Source: Megalobrama amblycephala (taxonomy: Eukaryota; Chordata; Actinopteri; Cypriniformes; Xenocyprididae). From it: a stretch of DNA of 64,000 nt. Under the pieces are notes generated by a model that made no database searches, was not told the DNA's origin, and was given only the letters and a program-made list of their open reading frames with translations. Location of the stretch: assembly GCF_018812025.1 (NCBI RefSeq), contig NC_063052.1, forward strand, positions 19,117,414 through 19,181,413, given 5' to 3'. Numbering within the stretch: position 1 is the first letter of the stretch; each line of letters opens with the position of its first letter. Positions 20,906-32,059 of this stretch are shown here, one piece after another. The position numbers were made by a program, and so were the translations under genes.

Positions 20906-22928
20906 TATTCTGCTATATAAAACTTTGACCTCTGTAGTCCATCACATAAATAATATTCTTATTTACACCTATTGCAGTACTTGATTGATTAGTGTGCATT
21001 GTAATGTTAAAAAATCATTTTTGATAAAGCCTCCACTAGGGCTAGTTGAACTTAATGCCAAATAAAATGAATACACACTGCCACAATGTATGTTGTTGTG
21101 GGTGGTGGCCAGTGCATTGCAATAAATTTGCAAAAGTATTGTGAGTGGTTCCTAGCATGTTATTATGTGGTTGTCAGGATGTTCTGGGTCTATGGCATTG
21201 TTAGGTTACTGGTGTGTTTTGTGTGGTTATGGCATGGTTGCCAACCAGCCAAAGTCAAAAGAGTTTACCCTCAAGTCTGGTTATGCTAATTCTGGTCTCT
21301 TGAAATGGCTTGTATCCATCCTTCAGTTTTTTTTTTTTTTTTTTTTTTGTTTGTTTGTTTGTTTTTTTCCAATCAAAAAATGACTCCCTAACACTTTCAT
21401 TCCCCAACAGGTCTGAAAGGCCTTTGATTGAAAAAGATCTGAAATTTCCACAAAAAAAAAAAAAAAAAAAAAAATCTATCCTCACCCTGTTATTCATTGT
21501 CAAGTAGGGTTGTCATCCTTGATTTTTGCCTTTGATCCATAACTGCATTCAAGGTTTGAGTTTTGCACTTAATTTCTCTATTAACAACATTGTTACACTC
21601 TTAATCATTTCAGTCTGGTGATAAATGTCATATCTTTTATCGTTATTGGCTTGAATGAACAGTAACAGCATCATTGTCATTTCAGCCATGACAGTGATTA
21701 GTTTGGTCAATCTGGGAGATTAGTCTTACATTTTCACATAATGATCAAAGATTTTCTCCAGTCTGAGTGACTGTACAAACACATATTTACACAGAAGGCT
21801 TTGGACCACAGAAGGCTTTGGACCAGACTTATAAGAGCTTGAACGTTTAAAGTGGCAGATGACAAAACTGTATAACATAATATAGCATAGCATAACATAA
21901 CATAACATAACATAACATAACATAACATAACATAACATAACATAACATAACATAACATAACATAACATAACATAAAATAACATAATAAAAATAACAATAT
22001 TAAATGAACAATATAATAAATGTTATAATTATATTGTTATATTTATTATTATATTGTTATAATTATACATCATGGGTTAGTGTGGACGCTAATATAGTTA
22101 TCATTATAGTTACCTTTATAGTTATCTTACCTTTAAGTCAGTAATATGGTTAGACACTTACAAACCAATATATTTATCATTACTAGCTTAACCATTATTA
22201 AGAACCAAAACAAATGTGACCAAATCTCTTATAATATTCTCAAACCATTGAAACATCATCTGGTTGGGGCGATTCTGAAGCCTTGGGTTGCTACGGTTAC
22301 AGAGGAGAGTTCAGGGTAATGACTGAATTAAAGTGTTTCTCCCATTGCCTCACACTGTCAGATGAAAGGGACACGCACTGCTCTATACAGCACTGAATAT
22401 GAAAAATTCCTCTCTTAAATGCAACAATTACTAAATTGTTTCAAGAACCAAAAAGTGCCTCACATGTAACCATTGCAGCAGCAAAAAAAAAAAAAAAGAA
22501 AAAAAAGAAAAACATAACAAATGATTTTAACTAACCCCTAACACTATTAAACATCAGCATGTCCTATGGGTATACACTGTCATTTTCCGCCAGAACACAT
22601 CCCCTCAGCCAGAATGAGTGGCAAAAAAGGCCTGCTGCATGACTGGATTTAATAGGGGAAACTGTGAAAACATGAGTAAAACACAATAAAACAAACAATT
22701 AAACTAAAGGTTGGACTCAATAGTGTTCCTGTTACAACTTACTAACAATCTAGTAATCCATGGATATTGACATGCAGCCAGGAATCATGTTTGCAGACAT
22801 TTATATGTGCCTGATTTTGACACCAGGGAAATACATAGAAGCAAATTTGCCTATGAATGCTTTATATAAATACAATATAGATAGGTCTAAATTCAGGTGA
22901 TCACTTCATAACATCAATGTTATTATAA
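20906..22928. other. Gene-free stretch with long simple repeats
   Basis: No gene supported. It holds a degenerate GGTTGCTAGG-like repeat at about 21095-21245, a T-run at 21327-21348, an A-run at 21452-21474, the CATAA array at 21891-21975, and an A-rich tract at 22483-22511. A 19-bp phrase (CAGAAGGCTTTGGACCA) is duplicated in tandem at about 21792-21825. Confidence 0.55.
21891..21975 (+). repeat. (CATAA)17 pentanucleotide array
   Basis: Seventeen consecutive, essentially perfect CATAA units. The apparent - strand proteins rich in MLCYV are artefacts of this array. Confidence 0.95.
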
Positions 22929-23996
22929 CTCTCAGGTTCAAAAGAAGATGAAGACAAAGATAAAGATAACAATGTTTAATAGAATAATCCAAATAACCAT
23001 AAGCCAACAGGGAAGGAGCCGACGAGAAGGAGGAACCTGCTGCAGCTGAAAGGGTGGAGGGACGGAGCGTAATCAGTATGTGGCAGAAGTGGTGTGACGA
23101 CTGACCATGGGGGAGCCGGTTGGAAGAGAGAACCCAGAAGAGCCACTATACTAAGGGTCTCTGGTGGAGCTGAAGATTGGAGGAGCCAAGACAGAGCCGA
23201 CAGGTCGACAGGCCGAGATGGACCAAAGGGATCCGAGGCTGGAGGAGGAGACGAAGGATCCTCCTGAATAGGCACTGCTGGTGGTTGCTTGACCTGTGGC
23301 TTGATGTCATTGCAGGGATTCCCCAGAGACAGCGCAGGGCTGCAAGCATCTGGCAGCGATGGGACTGGAGGACTGGCTGAGCTCTGTGGTGGTGGCGATG
23401 AAACAAGACTTGAGAGGATAACAGTAATCATGACACAGTCCACACGGTTTAGAGCAAAAACTAATTTCCAGTTCTCAAAGTTCTCTTTAGATAATACAGA
23501 TTTAAATACAGAGTGTGATAGGGTAGGAGTTGACAAGTTCCCATAGAAGTCTATCAGCTGGTTCTCCATCTCAGTTCCCTTGGTCGCTGATGTATCAGGC
23601 TCACACCCTTGGTCAGATCCACGCTGGGGCATCACTTCCTGGAGCAATGGCAAGCTCTGTCCACTTATACTCAGGCTCTGGCTTGCTCATCACGGCGGGT
23701 GGTGCCGCTCGGTCTGCTCCATCAAATGTGTCTTCTCCACGGTTGATGGTGGTAAAACTTGCTCTGGGTCTGGCTCCTAAGGTTTTGGGAGGTCGATGGG
23801 GTGGTTGAATATTGTCTCGATCTGGAACAAGGTCCTCAGGGTCTGATGATGACAAGCCGGAAAAACTCCCTCTGTCATGAACTTTACCTGTTCATCTATT
23901 GTTGGTCCAGTATTCTGTAATGCTCAGGTTCAAAGGCAGATGAAGATGAAGATAGCACAATGTTTAATAGAATAATCCAAATAACAAGCCAACATG
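22929..23996 (-). mobile_element. Deleted LTR retrotransposon remnant
   Basis: Two direct repeats of about 75-85 bp (22929-23012 and 23922-23996) share CTCAGGTTCAAA and GTTTAATAGAATAATCC and flank a gag-like region. Read on the - strand, each looks like the 3' end of an LTR with an ATTAAA signal, and the one at 23922 is followed by an ATTACAGAATACTGGACC-type LTR/primer-site junction. The gag-like frame runs directly into the downstream repeat, so pol and most of both LTRs are deleted. Confidence 0.6.
22976..23900 (-). pseudogene. gag-like ORF remnant of an LTR element
   Basis: Two - strand frames (23613-23855, containing DLVPDRDNIQPPHRPPKTLG, and 22976-23653, containing ENQLIDFYGNLSTPTLSHS) form one broken coding region, split by a frameshift near 23620-23650. 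The second frame is rich in proline and serine and has no transmembrane or enzyme signature. Its position just after a putative LTR/primer-site junction suggests a Gag-type protein. A related gag-like segment lies on the - strand at 32060-32730. A host gene is unlikely because the frame ends inside LTR sequence. Confidence 0.5.
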
Positions 23997-24062
23997 CGAG
24001 ACAGAGTGCATACACAAACAATACCAGACACTGAACTGAAAACAAGCAAGAACTTGATTAAC

Positions 24063-24094
24063 TTAACTCTCTGGAGTCGGGAAACGCACTGGCG

Positions 24095-24190
<96 letters not shown>

Positions 24191-24370
24191 AGCGTATTTG
24201 GTGTGCTGTCCAAGGGGATCGAGGGCTCCGAGCATGGACTTTAGCCCAAACCCAAAGTTCTCCCTGTATCCCCAGCTGAGAGTGAGGAGCAGGTTGGCAG
24301 AGGGATGCAGAAAACTGTCGAAGTAACTATAACTCTCATCTGTGTATATATACCTCCTCTTAAGCTGATT
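24063..24370. repeat. TTAA-element-like end followed by a long TA tract
   Basis: TTAACTCTCTGGAGTCGGG near 24063 resembles the end of the TTAA element at 7030. An uninterrupted TA tract runs from about 24096 to 24186. The following about 180 bp (GAGGGCTCCGAGCATGGAC block) is unassigned, probably another repeat. Confidence 0.45.
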
Positions 24371-24607
24371 AGAAAGATTGTTCAAATGTGTTTCTCCTAA
24401 ACTTTGTTTATAAAACACAATTTGTCATTTGAATTCTGCATTCCCTTGAGATGAAGACATCCAAGAGGAGGACAATTAACTGTATATACTAGTTTAATTA
24501 GTGACACTTAGCCTACATTTTAAAACCTTTATGGCAACAATATGGCAACATTTTATTTTGACTATGGCAACATTTTTATAAAAAAATATTTATTTGAATA
24601 ATGAAAC

Positions 24608-25047
24608 TGTCACGATTCCTGTCAGTTCTTGGACTTCAATTCCCATAATCCTCCCTGCCAGTCACATGCACACATTCCACACCAATCAACAATTGCCACA
24701 TATAGCTGAAGCACATTATCTGGAGTATTTAAGATTCACTCACACACCACCTCATTGCGAAGTCTTGTTAACCTGTGTTGCAATTCTGAGCGTTACTATA
24801 TTGTCTGCCAGTTACCGATCCTGTCTGTTTACCGTTTACGATTCTCTGCCGCCTTCCTTTGAAATGTTTATTGTATCCTGACCTGTGAGTGATATCTGCC
24901 TGTCCTGACCATTGCCTGGATCCTGACCACGATTCTCCCTGTCCCTTGCTGTTCCTGTTTGTTCCTGTTTGACCCTGCCTGTACGACCACGCTCTTATTT
25001 AATAAAGCACTGCAAATGGATCCCTGCCTGAGTCCCGTTCCGTTACA
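24608..25047 (+). mobile_element. Solo LTR of a Gypsy-type element (440 bp)
   Basis: It begins TGTCACGATTCC and ends CCGTTACA, flanked by the identical pentamer GAAAC at 24603-24607 and 25048-25052. It contains an AATAAA at about 25001-25006 and ends with GCAAATGGATCCCTGCC, closely parallel to the LTR of the Gypsy element at 30510-30968. A single LTR between a 5-bp duplication indicates LTR-LTR recombination that removed the internal region. Confidence 0.9.
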
Positions 25048-25052
25048 GAAAC

Positions 25053-25589
25053 ATTTGTATTTTAAAACCTTTATTTTAATTTGGAAACATGACGCCTCAT
25101 TCTTCAGTATTTCAGTACAATACAGCCCCAGGTGATCAAAATGAAAGTGCAAGGATTTATCTTAGTACAAAAGTATTGTAATTTCCCTGTTGTGTAAAGT
25201 AACTAATAAAAATTGTCATTGATTTTAGAGTGCATTTGTTACAATACTGTCATATGAATAATTATATGGGCCTAAAACATTATTATATTATTAATAATTG
25301 TTTGGTATCCTAAAACATTGACTGAGACTCTATATCACAACTAAAAAGATGTTTGAGCCCTCTTTAATGTCCAGGTACAAGTCAATGCACATGCCCCCAG
25401 AACCCCCTAGATGAGGAACACCCAACATAGTTTTACAAATTCCAGTGGGAAATAATGTACATTTTATGAACTTTACTCAAGAACACTACAAAAAAGCTCC
25501 TTTCATGTCAGTAAAGCTGTTAACAGAAAATTAAAATGTCATTGGACAAAATAGATTTGGGCTAAGCCCTGAAATGTCTGGCTCCGCCC
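25053..25589. other. Unassigned stretch
   Basis: No gene or repeat terminus recognised between the solo LTR and the third TTAA-element copy. The sequence around 25540-25590 (GGCTCCGCCCCTGG) is GC-richer than its flanks. Confidence 0.4.
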
Positions 25590-26246
25590 CTGGTAATGAC
25601 AATAAATATTGAATAAATATTACTACTCTGTACAGAAAATTGACATAAACATATGAGAATCCATCAATATTTCTCCAAATGTGCATGCTTTCAAACATAT
25701 TAAGAAATTTTAAAAGATTTTAAGAGTCAAAATGTGAAACTTGAGTCTTAGATCTTTTTGATGATGTATAGTTTGTCAACTGCACATTAACATTTAGGCT
25801 ATATCATATAACAAATATAGTAGCCTATATGAAATGCCATAGAGGTAACATAATTGTTCAGACACTTTGCATCACAGAAATACATTATATTTTAAAGTAT
25901 ATAATAGAATACCATTATTTTAAATTGTAATAATATTTCACAGTATTGCTGTTTTTTCTGTATGTTTGATATACACCATGATCATGAGACATGATCACAG
26001 AGGGTTTTTTCACACAGCCTACCTGACTGAAAGGCCTCATTATGCAGGTCATTACAGTTCATTATGCAAATCTTTTGTCTTCTCAGGTGTGAATCACAGC
26101 ATTATTCATGATGATTCACGCCTCCACGCATACTGTGTTTCTTGACAAAAAGTGTCTTACAAAATTCAAATATCTATATTGTTTTATATGAACAGTAGGC
26201 AGGGTCATTTTTACATAATTTTGAAGCAAAAATTTTAGTCTAGTCC
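25590..26246 (-). mobile_element. Non-autonomous piggyBac-like element, copy 3 (partial)
   Basis: Collinear with copy 1: the ACATATGAGAATCCATCAAT, GCATCACAGAAATACATTAT and GATTCACGCCTCCACGCATA blocks recur in the same order. It is cut at about 26246 by the Gypsy element and has lost its other end. It carries an extra internal segment around 25700-25825 not seen in copy 1. Confidence 0.75.
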
Positions 26247-26360
26247 ACGATACTGCCTGCCTCTGTCGTTCCTGTTTGCCCCTGTCTGACCCAGCCTGTA
26301 CGACCACTGTGTTTTAAAAAGCATGCAAATGGATCCCAGTCTAAGTGATGATTCATTACA
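26247..26360 (+). repeat. 5' LTR remnant of the Gypsy element
   Basis: Matches the last about 115 bp of the LTR at 30510-30968 (ACTGCCTGCCTCTGTCGTTC and GCAAATGGATCCCAGTC). It ends ATTACA. The first about 345 bp of the LTR are absent. One difference from the 3' LTR is the loss of a base in the AATAAA signal region (TTTTAAAAAGC against TTTTAATAAAGC). Confidence 0.85.
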
Positions 26361-27290
26361 GAAGACTTCGCCAACTCCAGATCCAGCTGCTTTCTCTCAC
26401 CTGTGTGCCACCATGTCTGCTCAGGCCAGCCAGCTGGCCGCTCACCAGCACCAGCTCAACCGTCTCACAAGCCTCACGGAAGAACTGGTGAAAGCACTCC
26501 AGGGCTTGCAGTTCACCGCTCCCGCAGCGTCTCCTCCGCCTGCCGCGGCCGCCATTACGCACACGGTAGGAACGCCACCGCCAACTAATCCCCGCCTCTC
26601 ACTGCCTGAGAAATTCAACGGCGACCCAGCAAAGTGCAAGGGATTCATTCTCTAGTGTTCCCTCTTCATCAATCAGCAGCCTGCCATGTTCAGTATCGGT
26701 AAGATCGCTCTAATTTGTTAGTTTACGGTGAGAGCGCTAGACTGGATTACAGCGGTATGGGGTGATGATGGATCTGCTTTCCCTTCATATGAATACTTCT
26801 TACAAAGATTCAGGGAGGTGTTTGATCATCCCAGTGATGGCAAGGGGGCCGGCGACGTCTTTTGGAACTCACTCAAGGACGGAGCACAGCAGCTGAGTAT
26901 GCTTTGGCTTTCCGTACGCCTGCTGCACAGACCAACTGGGTGAGTGACACGCTCAAAGTTTGTTTCAGAAGAGGACTGTCGCAAGAATTACAAACTGAAC
27001 TCGCCTGTCGAGATGAGGGGAAAAGTCTGGACCAGTTCATTGAACTCGCCATTCATGTCGATAACCTTATTCGTGCTCGTAAAGCAGGTTCCAAACAGAG
27101 CACCCGCGCTCCTCCAGCGACTGACCCTGAGTCCAATGAACACATGCAAATCAACGCTTACCGTCTGTCTGAGGAGGAGAGAGGTCGCCGTCTAGCCCAT
27201 CGTCTATGTCTGTACTGCTGAGGTTCGGGTCATATGAGGAACAACTGCCCAGTGCGTTCTCGTCCTGAAACCCCACATTCGGTGAGTGAT
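26329..27290 (+). pseudogene. Gypsy gag remnant
   Basis: The frame starts [15 protein letters not shown] inside the LTR end and crosses the primer-site region, so the Gag start codon lies in the LTR. It runs through [16 protein letters not shown] to a TAG at 26653-26655. Capsid-like sequence resumes in other frames (WNSLKDGAQ, then QELQTELACRDEGKSLDQFI). A CCHC zinc knuckle (C-x2-C-x4-H-x4-C) is visible at 27207-27248 but is interrupted by TGA at 27219-27221. Gag would have packaged the element RNA; this copy has at least two stops and a frameshift. Confidence 0.8.
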
Positions 27291-30200
27291 TCTAAACCCC
27301 ATTACTCTTCAGCTATGTACGTATCTGTGCCCATCAGACTGGTGTTAAATGGCGTCCCTCTGGAGACCTCTGCGTTACTGGATTCCGGGGCTGTGGGAAA
27401 CTTCATACCCCAAAGCTTTGTTGATCATCAGAAAATCCCATTAATTGAATGTCTCTCTTTTCTCACAGTGGAAGCCATAGATGGACGTCCTCTGGGCTCA
27501 GGAAGCATTAACACCATTACAATACCCTTAACCATGCAGATTGGCATTTTTCACACAGAGCGCATTCAATTTCACGTCCTGCCTACGTCCACCTCCTCTA
27601 TCATTCTGGGGCTGCCGTGGCTCCGCACTCATAACCCACACATCTGCTGGAGAGAGGGTCAAATCATTCACTGGAACAAGCACTGCCTAACCAAGTGTCT
27701 GCCTCAATCACCTCCCTTATGTGTCAGAACCATCCAGGCCACTGAACCCACTGTAATCAGCACAGTACCAAGACCTGGCAGTAGCCTTCAGCAAGGTACG
27801 GGCATCTCAATTACCACCTCACCGTCCTCATGACTGTGCCATAGATCTAATTCCAGGATCTACACCGCCCAAGTGGCGCATCTTCCCATTATCCCGACCT
27901 GAATCGGAGTCTATGAAGAAGCACATCGAGGAGGAACTGGCTAAGGGGTTCATTCGACCATCTACTTCACCTGCATCTGCTGGTTTCTTCTTCGTGGGGA
28001 AGAAGGACGGGGGTCTCCGCCCGTGTATCGACTACCGATGATTAAATGAGATCACAGTTAAGATCCGTTACCCACTGCCATTGGTTCCTGCTGCACTGGA
28101 ACAACTTCGTACAGCCAGGTACTTTACCAAGCTTGATCTCCGCAGTGCATACAACCTTATTCGCATAAGGGAGGGTGACGAGTGGAAAACTGCATTCTCA
28201 ACGGCTACTGGGCACTACGAATATCTTGTTATGCCCTTCGGGCTGGTCAATAGTCCGTCTGTGTTTCAAGCCTTTATCAACGACGTATTCAGAGACATGT
28301 TAAACAAATTTGTAATCGTATACATTGATGATATTCTGATTTACTCAGACAATATGGAGGAACATATCACCCAGGTCAGACAGGTTCTTCAGAGGTAAAT
28401 CCAGTATCAACTCTACGCCAAGGCGGAGAAATGTGAGTTCCACAAAAGATCCACATCTTTCCTCAGCTACGTCATCAGCCAGGATGATGTTGCCATTGAT
28501 GAGAAGAAAGTAACATCCATCCTGAACTGGCCACGTCCCAATACACTCAAAGAGCTACAATGATTTCTGGGGTTCGCCAATTTCTACCGCCGGTTCATCC
28601 GAAACTTCAGTACCATCGCCTGCCCGCTTACCAGCATGGTGAAGAAGGGGCAGAATCGACTCAAGTGGTCTCCACCTGCTATTAAGGCCTTCCAGGACCT
28701 CAAAGAACACTTCACCTCGGCTCCCATTCTCCACCATACAGACCCCTCTCTCCTGTTCGTCGTCGAAGTGGACGCATCTAACACTGGTCTCGGGGCTATA
28801 CTCTCTCAAAGGCAAGGTAATCCATCTAAACTCTACCCTTGTGCATTTCATTTCAGGAAACTCACATCTGCAGAGCGCAACTACGATGTCGGAGATCGAG
28901 AACTACTGGCCATGAAAACTGCCTTCGAGGAGTGGCGCCACACATCCTTTCATTGACCGACCACAAGAGTGGTCTACGAGTCCTGGAGTATCTACGAACT
29001 GCCAAAAGACTCAATCCACGTCAAGCCTGCTGGTCCCTGTTCTTCTCTCGATTTCACTTCACTACTCGATTTCACTTCCAACTGACCTGGATCCAAGAAC
29101 GTCAAAGCAGACGCCCTGTCAAGACAGTTTGAAGGTGAGAACCAAACTCAAAGCTATGATACCGTAATACCTGCCTCTCTTGTTGTTGCACCGATACAGT
29201 GGGATATCATGACAGAACTGGAACAGGCAAACGCTGGGAACGAGACACCTCCTGACTGTCCCCCGGAAAGAACCTTTGTGCCCATGGACTTCCGAAACCG
29301 TGTTCTGGAGATGGTACACAATTCTCCCTCTTCTGGTCATCCTGGTATTACAACAACCACTCAACTTCTTCAGAATTGATTCTGGTGGCCATCTCTGCCC
29401 AAGGATACTATTCACTTCGTCAATGCATGCCAAGTCTGCCAAAGAAATAAACCCTCACATCAACTCCCTGCTGGCTTGCTAAAACCTCTACCACTTCCAC
29501 AATGCCCCTGGTCCCACATCGCCGTGGACTTCGTCACTGACCTGCCTATCTCGAATGGATACACCACCATACTCACCGTGGTGGACCGGTTTTCCAAGGC
29601 GTGCCGCCTCATCTCCCTCGCCAAGCTACCCACGGCCATGCAAACCATCGTACAACTATGCAACTGGGTCTTTCGCATATATGGTCTACCAGAGGATATA
29701 GTTCTGTCAAGCACTCCGCATCAATGTCAGCCTCACCTCCGGCTATCATCCACAATCCACCGGTCACACAGAGCGTCTGAACCAAGAACTCACCCGCTTT
29801 CTTCGAACCTACTGCAATCAAAACCAAAACGACTGGTCCCGATACCTGCTGTGGGCCGAATACGCCCAGAATTCCCTGCGCAAACCTGCCACCGGAGTTA
29901 CTCCATTCCAGTGCATTCTTGGATTCCAACCGCCATTATTCCCATGGTCTGGAGAGCCCACCAACGTTACCGCAGTCAACGAATGGATGACCCGTAGTGA
30001 GGCGACCTGGGATAGAGCACACACCCACCTTCAACATGCTGTCTGCAGGCAGAAGGATCAAGCAGACCGTCGCCGCCGTCCAGCTCCTCCGTACCAGCCG
30101 GGTCAATGGGTCTGGCTATCCACACGGGATCTCCGGTTGAAGCTCCCCTGGCGCAAATTAAGCCCAAGGTACGTTGGCACATACCAAATAACACCTGTTT

Positions 30201-30507
30201 CTTTTCGTCTCGCTCTGCCTAACCATTTCTGTACTTCTCCTACATTCCAAGTCTCACTGCTCAAGCCTGCCAATGGTCCCAGCGAGGAGGGGGAGGAGAA
30301 GTCAGGTGATCAGGCTCCCCCTCCCATTCTAGTGGAAGGTGAGGAGGCTTACCAAGTCCGTGAGCTGCTGGACTCCAGGTGCCGAGGACGTTTACTTCAA
30401 TATCTGGTTGACTGGGAGGGGTATGGCCCAGAGGAACGAACCTGGGTCAACTCGGATGATATCCTGGACCCCAACTTGGTGGAAGAGTTCCACACCAAGG
30501 GGGGGCC
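27291..30507 (+). pseudogene. Gypsy pol remnant (protease-RT-RNase H-integrase-chromodomain)
   Basis: Protease: LLDSGAVGNFI near 27374-27406, with the active-site DSG. Reverse transcriptase: 27840-28560, with [28 protein letters not shown] and the catalytic [15 protein letters not shown] motif at about 28318-28350. Stops are at 28039-28041 (TGA), 28396-28398 (TAA) and 28561-28563 (TGA). RNase [18 protein letters not shown] near 28758, truncated by a frameshift at about 28945. Integrase: HPGI zinc-site start near 29338, [16 protein letters not shown] near 29517; the stretch with the second catalytic Asp is missing near 29705. Chromodomain: [18 protein letters not shown] at about 30391-30444. 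Inactive at many positions. Confidence 0.88.
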
Positions 30508-30509
30508 TC

Positions 30510-30968
30510 TGTCACAGAGACGAACTCCGTGGTTCCCTCTTCTGACCGTCGGAGGGAGCCGTCACCAGAATACTAACACACACTACACTTGCACTACATT
30601 TCCTTGGATCGATTACATCGCCAGCTGTGACCCATAACCCGGACTATAAAAGGCTGCCAAACATCCCAGTACACCGCAAAGTCTTGTTTTTCCTAGGTGG
30701 ACATTACTGAGCGTTTATACCCTGTTTGTTTACCTGTTGCTGATCTTGTTTGACTCTGTTTCTCGACCCTCGCTGCCTGCCCTTTGATCCTTGCCTGTTT
30801 ACGGTTCTGTGAGTGATATCTGCCAGTCCTGACTCTTTGCCTGCCTTCTGACCATGATACTGCCTGCCTCTGTCGTTCCTGTTTGCCCCTGTCTGACCCA
30901 GCCTGTACGACCACTCTGTTTTAATAAAGCATGCAAATGGATCCCAGTCTAAGTGATGATTCATCACA
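30510..30968 (+). repeat. 3' LTR of the Gypsy element (459 bp)
   Basis: Begins TGTCACAGAGACG directly after the polypurine tract and ends ATTCATCACA. It contains TATAAAAGG near 30645 and AATAAA near 30923-30928. It aligns with the solo LTR at 24608-25047, including GTGAGTGATATCTGCC and CCTGTACGACCAC. Confidence 0.88.
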
Positions 30969-32059
30969 ATTTCATCCAGTTAAACTGTCCTCCTCCAAAA
31001 GCACCTTATTACGACCTATATTTACGTTTTAAAGTATTGCGCCCTCTAGTTGGCATAAAAATAATGACAGTGTCGTGTTAAGTCTGTTGTTATGAAATGA
31101 CATATGAGCTGTTTTACCAATCAAAATGTATGTTCATTTAAATTCAATGTGTGGACTATTTACACGGTCCCTTACCCACCATTTGTTCTATTTCCATTTA
31201 GCAAAACTCATTTTTTTATTAACGACTACACCTACCCCAACCCTAAACCTACCCTTATTGATTTATAGTGCATATACACTTGAAGATTTTATTTGCAAAA
31301 ACAGTTAACTGCATATTTATTAATTCTCACAAATCATGTTTTTTTATTGTGCATTCCAAGTAATATCAATCAAACTGCAGTTGGGTTGTTTTGATTAAGT
31401 AATAATAACAGGTAAATTAAAAAAATAAAGTTAATTGAAAGTATGTTTTTTATATATATATAAAGTTTGTTTTTTAGCAAAAGCAGATAACTCCAACAGT
31501 CGTTTTTTGGCAAAAGCAGATAACTCAACATTTTATGTTTCAGAGTTAAACAAAACCCAAGTAATTGCTTTGGAATTGCATTTAAAACACACTCAAACAC
31601 ACGTGTGCACACAAACACACACACACACACACCCATCCACTCACTGTGCGCGCGCACGCAAACACATACACTCACACACGCACGCAAAAGGACAACCAAG
31701 GTTTCAGCATGTAAGTCGTGTATGAAGTACAAGGACTTACAGGAGTCGAAATAATAAATCCTCAATCACTTTTAGTCACCTTTGACAAAACTTCCATCAG
31801 CTAGCACGTCATTTTGAAGTAAGTAGAAGGCTTGTCACCTGACCTGAATACTGGACAAAACCGTGAATAGTGAATAGTGGACAAAACCAGCTTTTCTGAC
31901 AAAACGGATTTAGGGTACAGAACGTGCTATATGTGGAGAATAATGCACAGCACTTAGTTCATTTTTTTTTATAAAAGTGGCGTTTATCGTTTTTTGCAAA
32001 TCAACTCTTCACTTAATGAGCACATGCATTACCTGGGATCAAACCCACGATCACATGAG
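30969..32059. other. Gene-free intergenic stretch
   Basis: No gene supported. It contains the dispersed phrase CTACCCCAACCCTAAACCTA (31230-31250, cf. 49788-49812), a short tandem duplication of AGCAAAAGCAGATAACTC-type sequence at 31476-31530, and an AC-rich tract at about 31590-31690. Confidence 0.45.

Larger units (their letters stand above)
26247..30968 (+). mobile_element. Chromodomain Gypsy (Ty3-type) LTR retrotransposon, inactive
   Basis: Order: 5'-truncated LTR, gag, protease, reverse transcriptase, RNase H, integrase, chromodomain, polypurine tract (AAGGGGGGGCC at 30497-30507) and 3' LTR. The order RT-RNase H-integrase with a C-terminal chromodomain marks the chromovirus branch of Gypsy. 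The left LTR keeps only its last 114 bp and joins directly to TTAA-element copy 3. Several stops, a frameshift and an integrase deletion inactivate it. Confidence 0.9.

Noticed and set aside
21891..21975. CATAA array considered as a CRISPR-like repeat
   Set aside because: There are no spacers, the units are five bases long, and the window is vertebrate DNA.
21726..21997. MLCYV-repeat proteins on the - strand
   Set aside because: Encoded by the CATAA pentanucleotide array in all frames.
22976..23653. A 225-codon - strand frame, proline-rich, as a possible host gene
   Set aside because: It runs into LTR-like sequence at its C-terminus, its N-terminal partner is in another frame, and a putative LTR/primer-site junction precedes it. 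A retroelement gag remnant explains it better.
24095..24418. Long frames of alternating Tyr-Ile over TA tracts (also at 36.4, 46.8 and 53.1 kb)
   Set aside because: They are translations of TA microsatellites in every frame and strand and have no coding evidence.
26356..26648. - strand frames over the Gypsy gag region
   Set aside because: They are shadows of the GC-rich coding strand and lack any domain signature.
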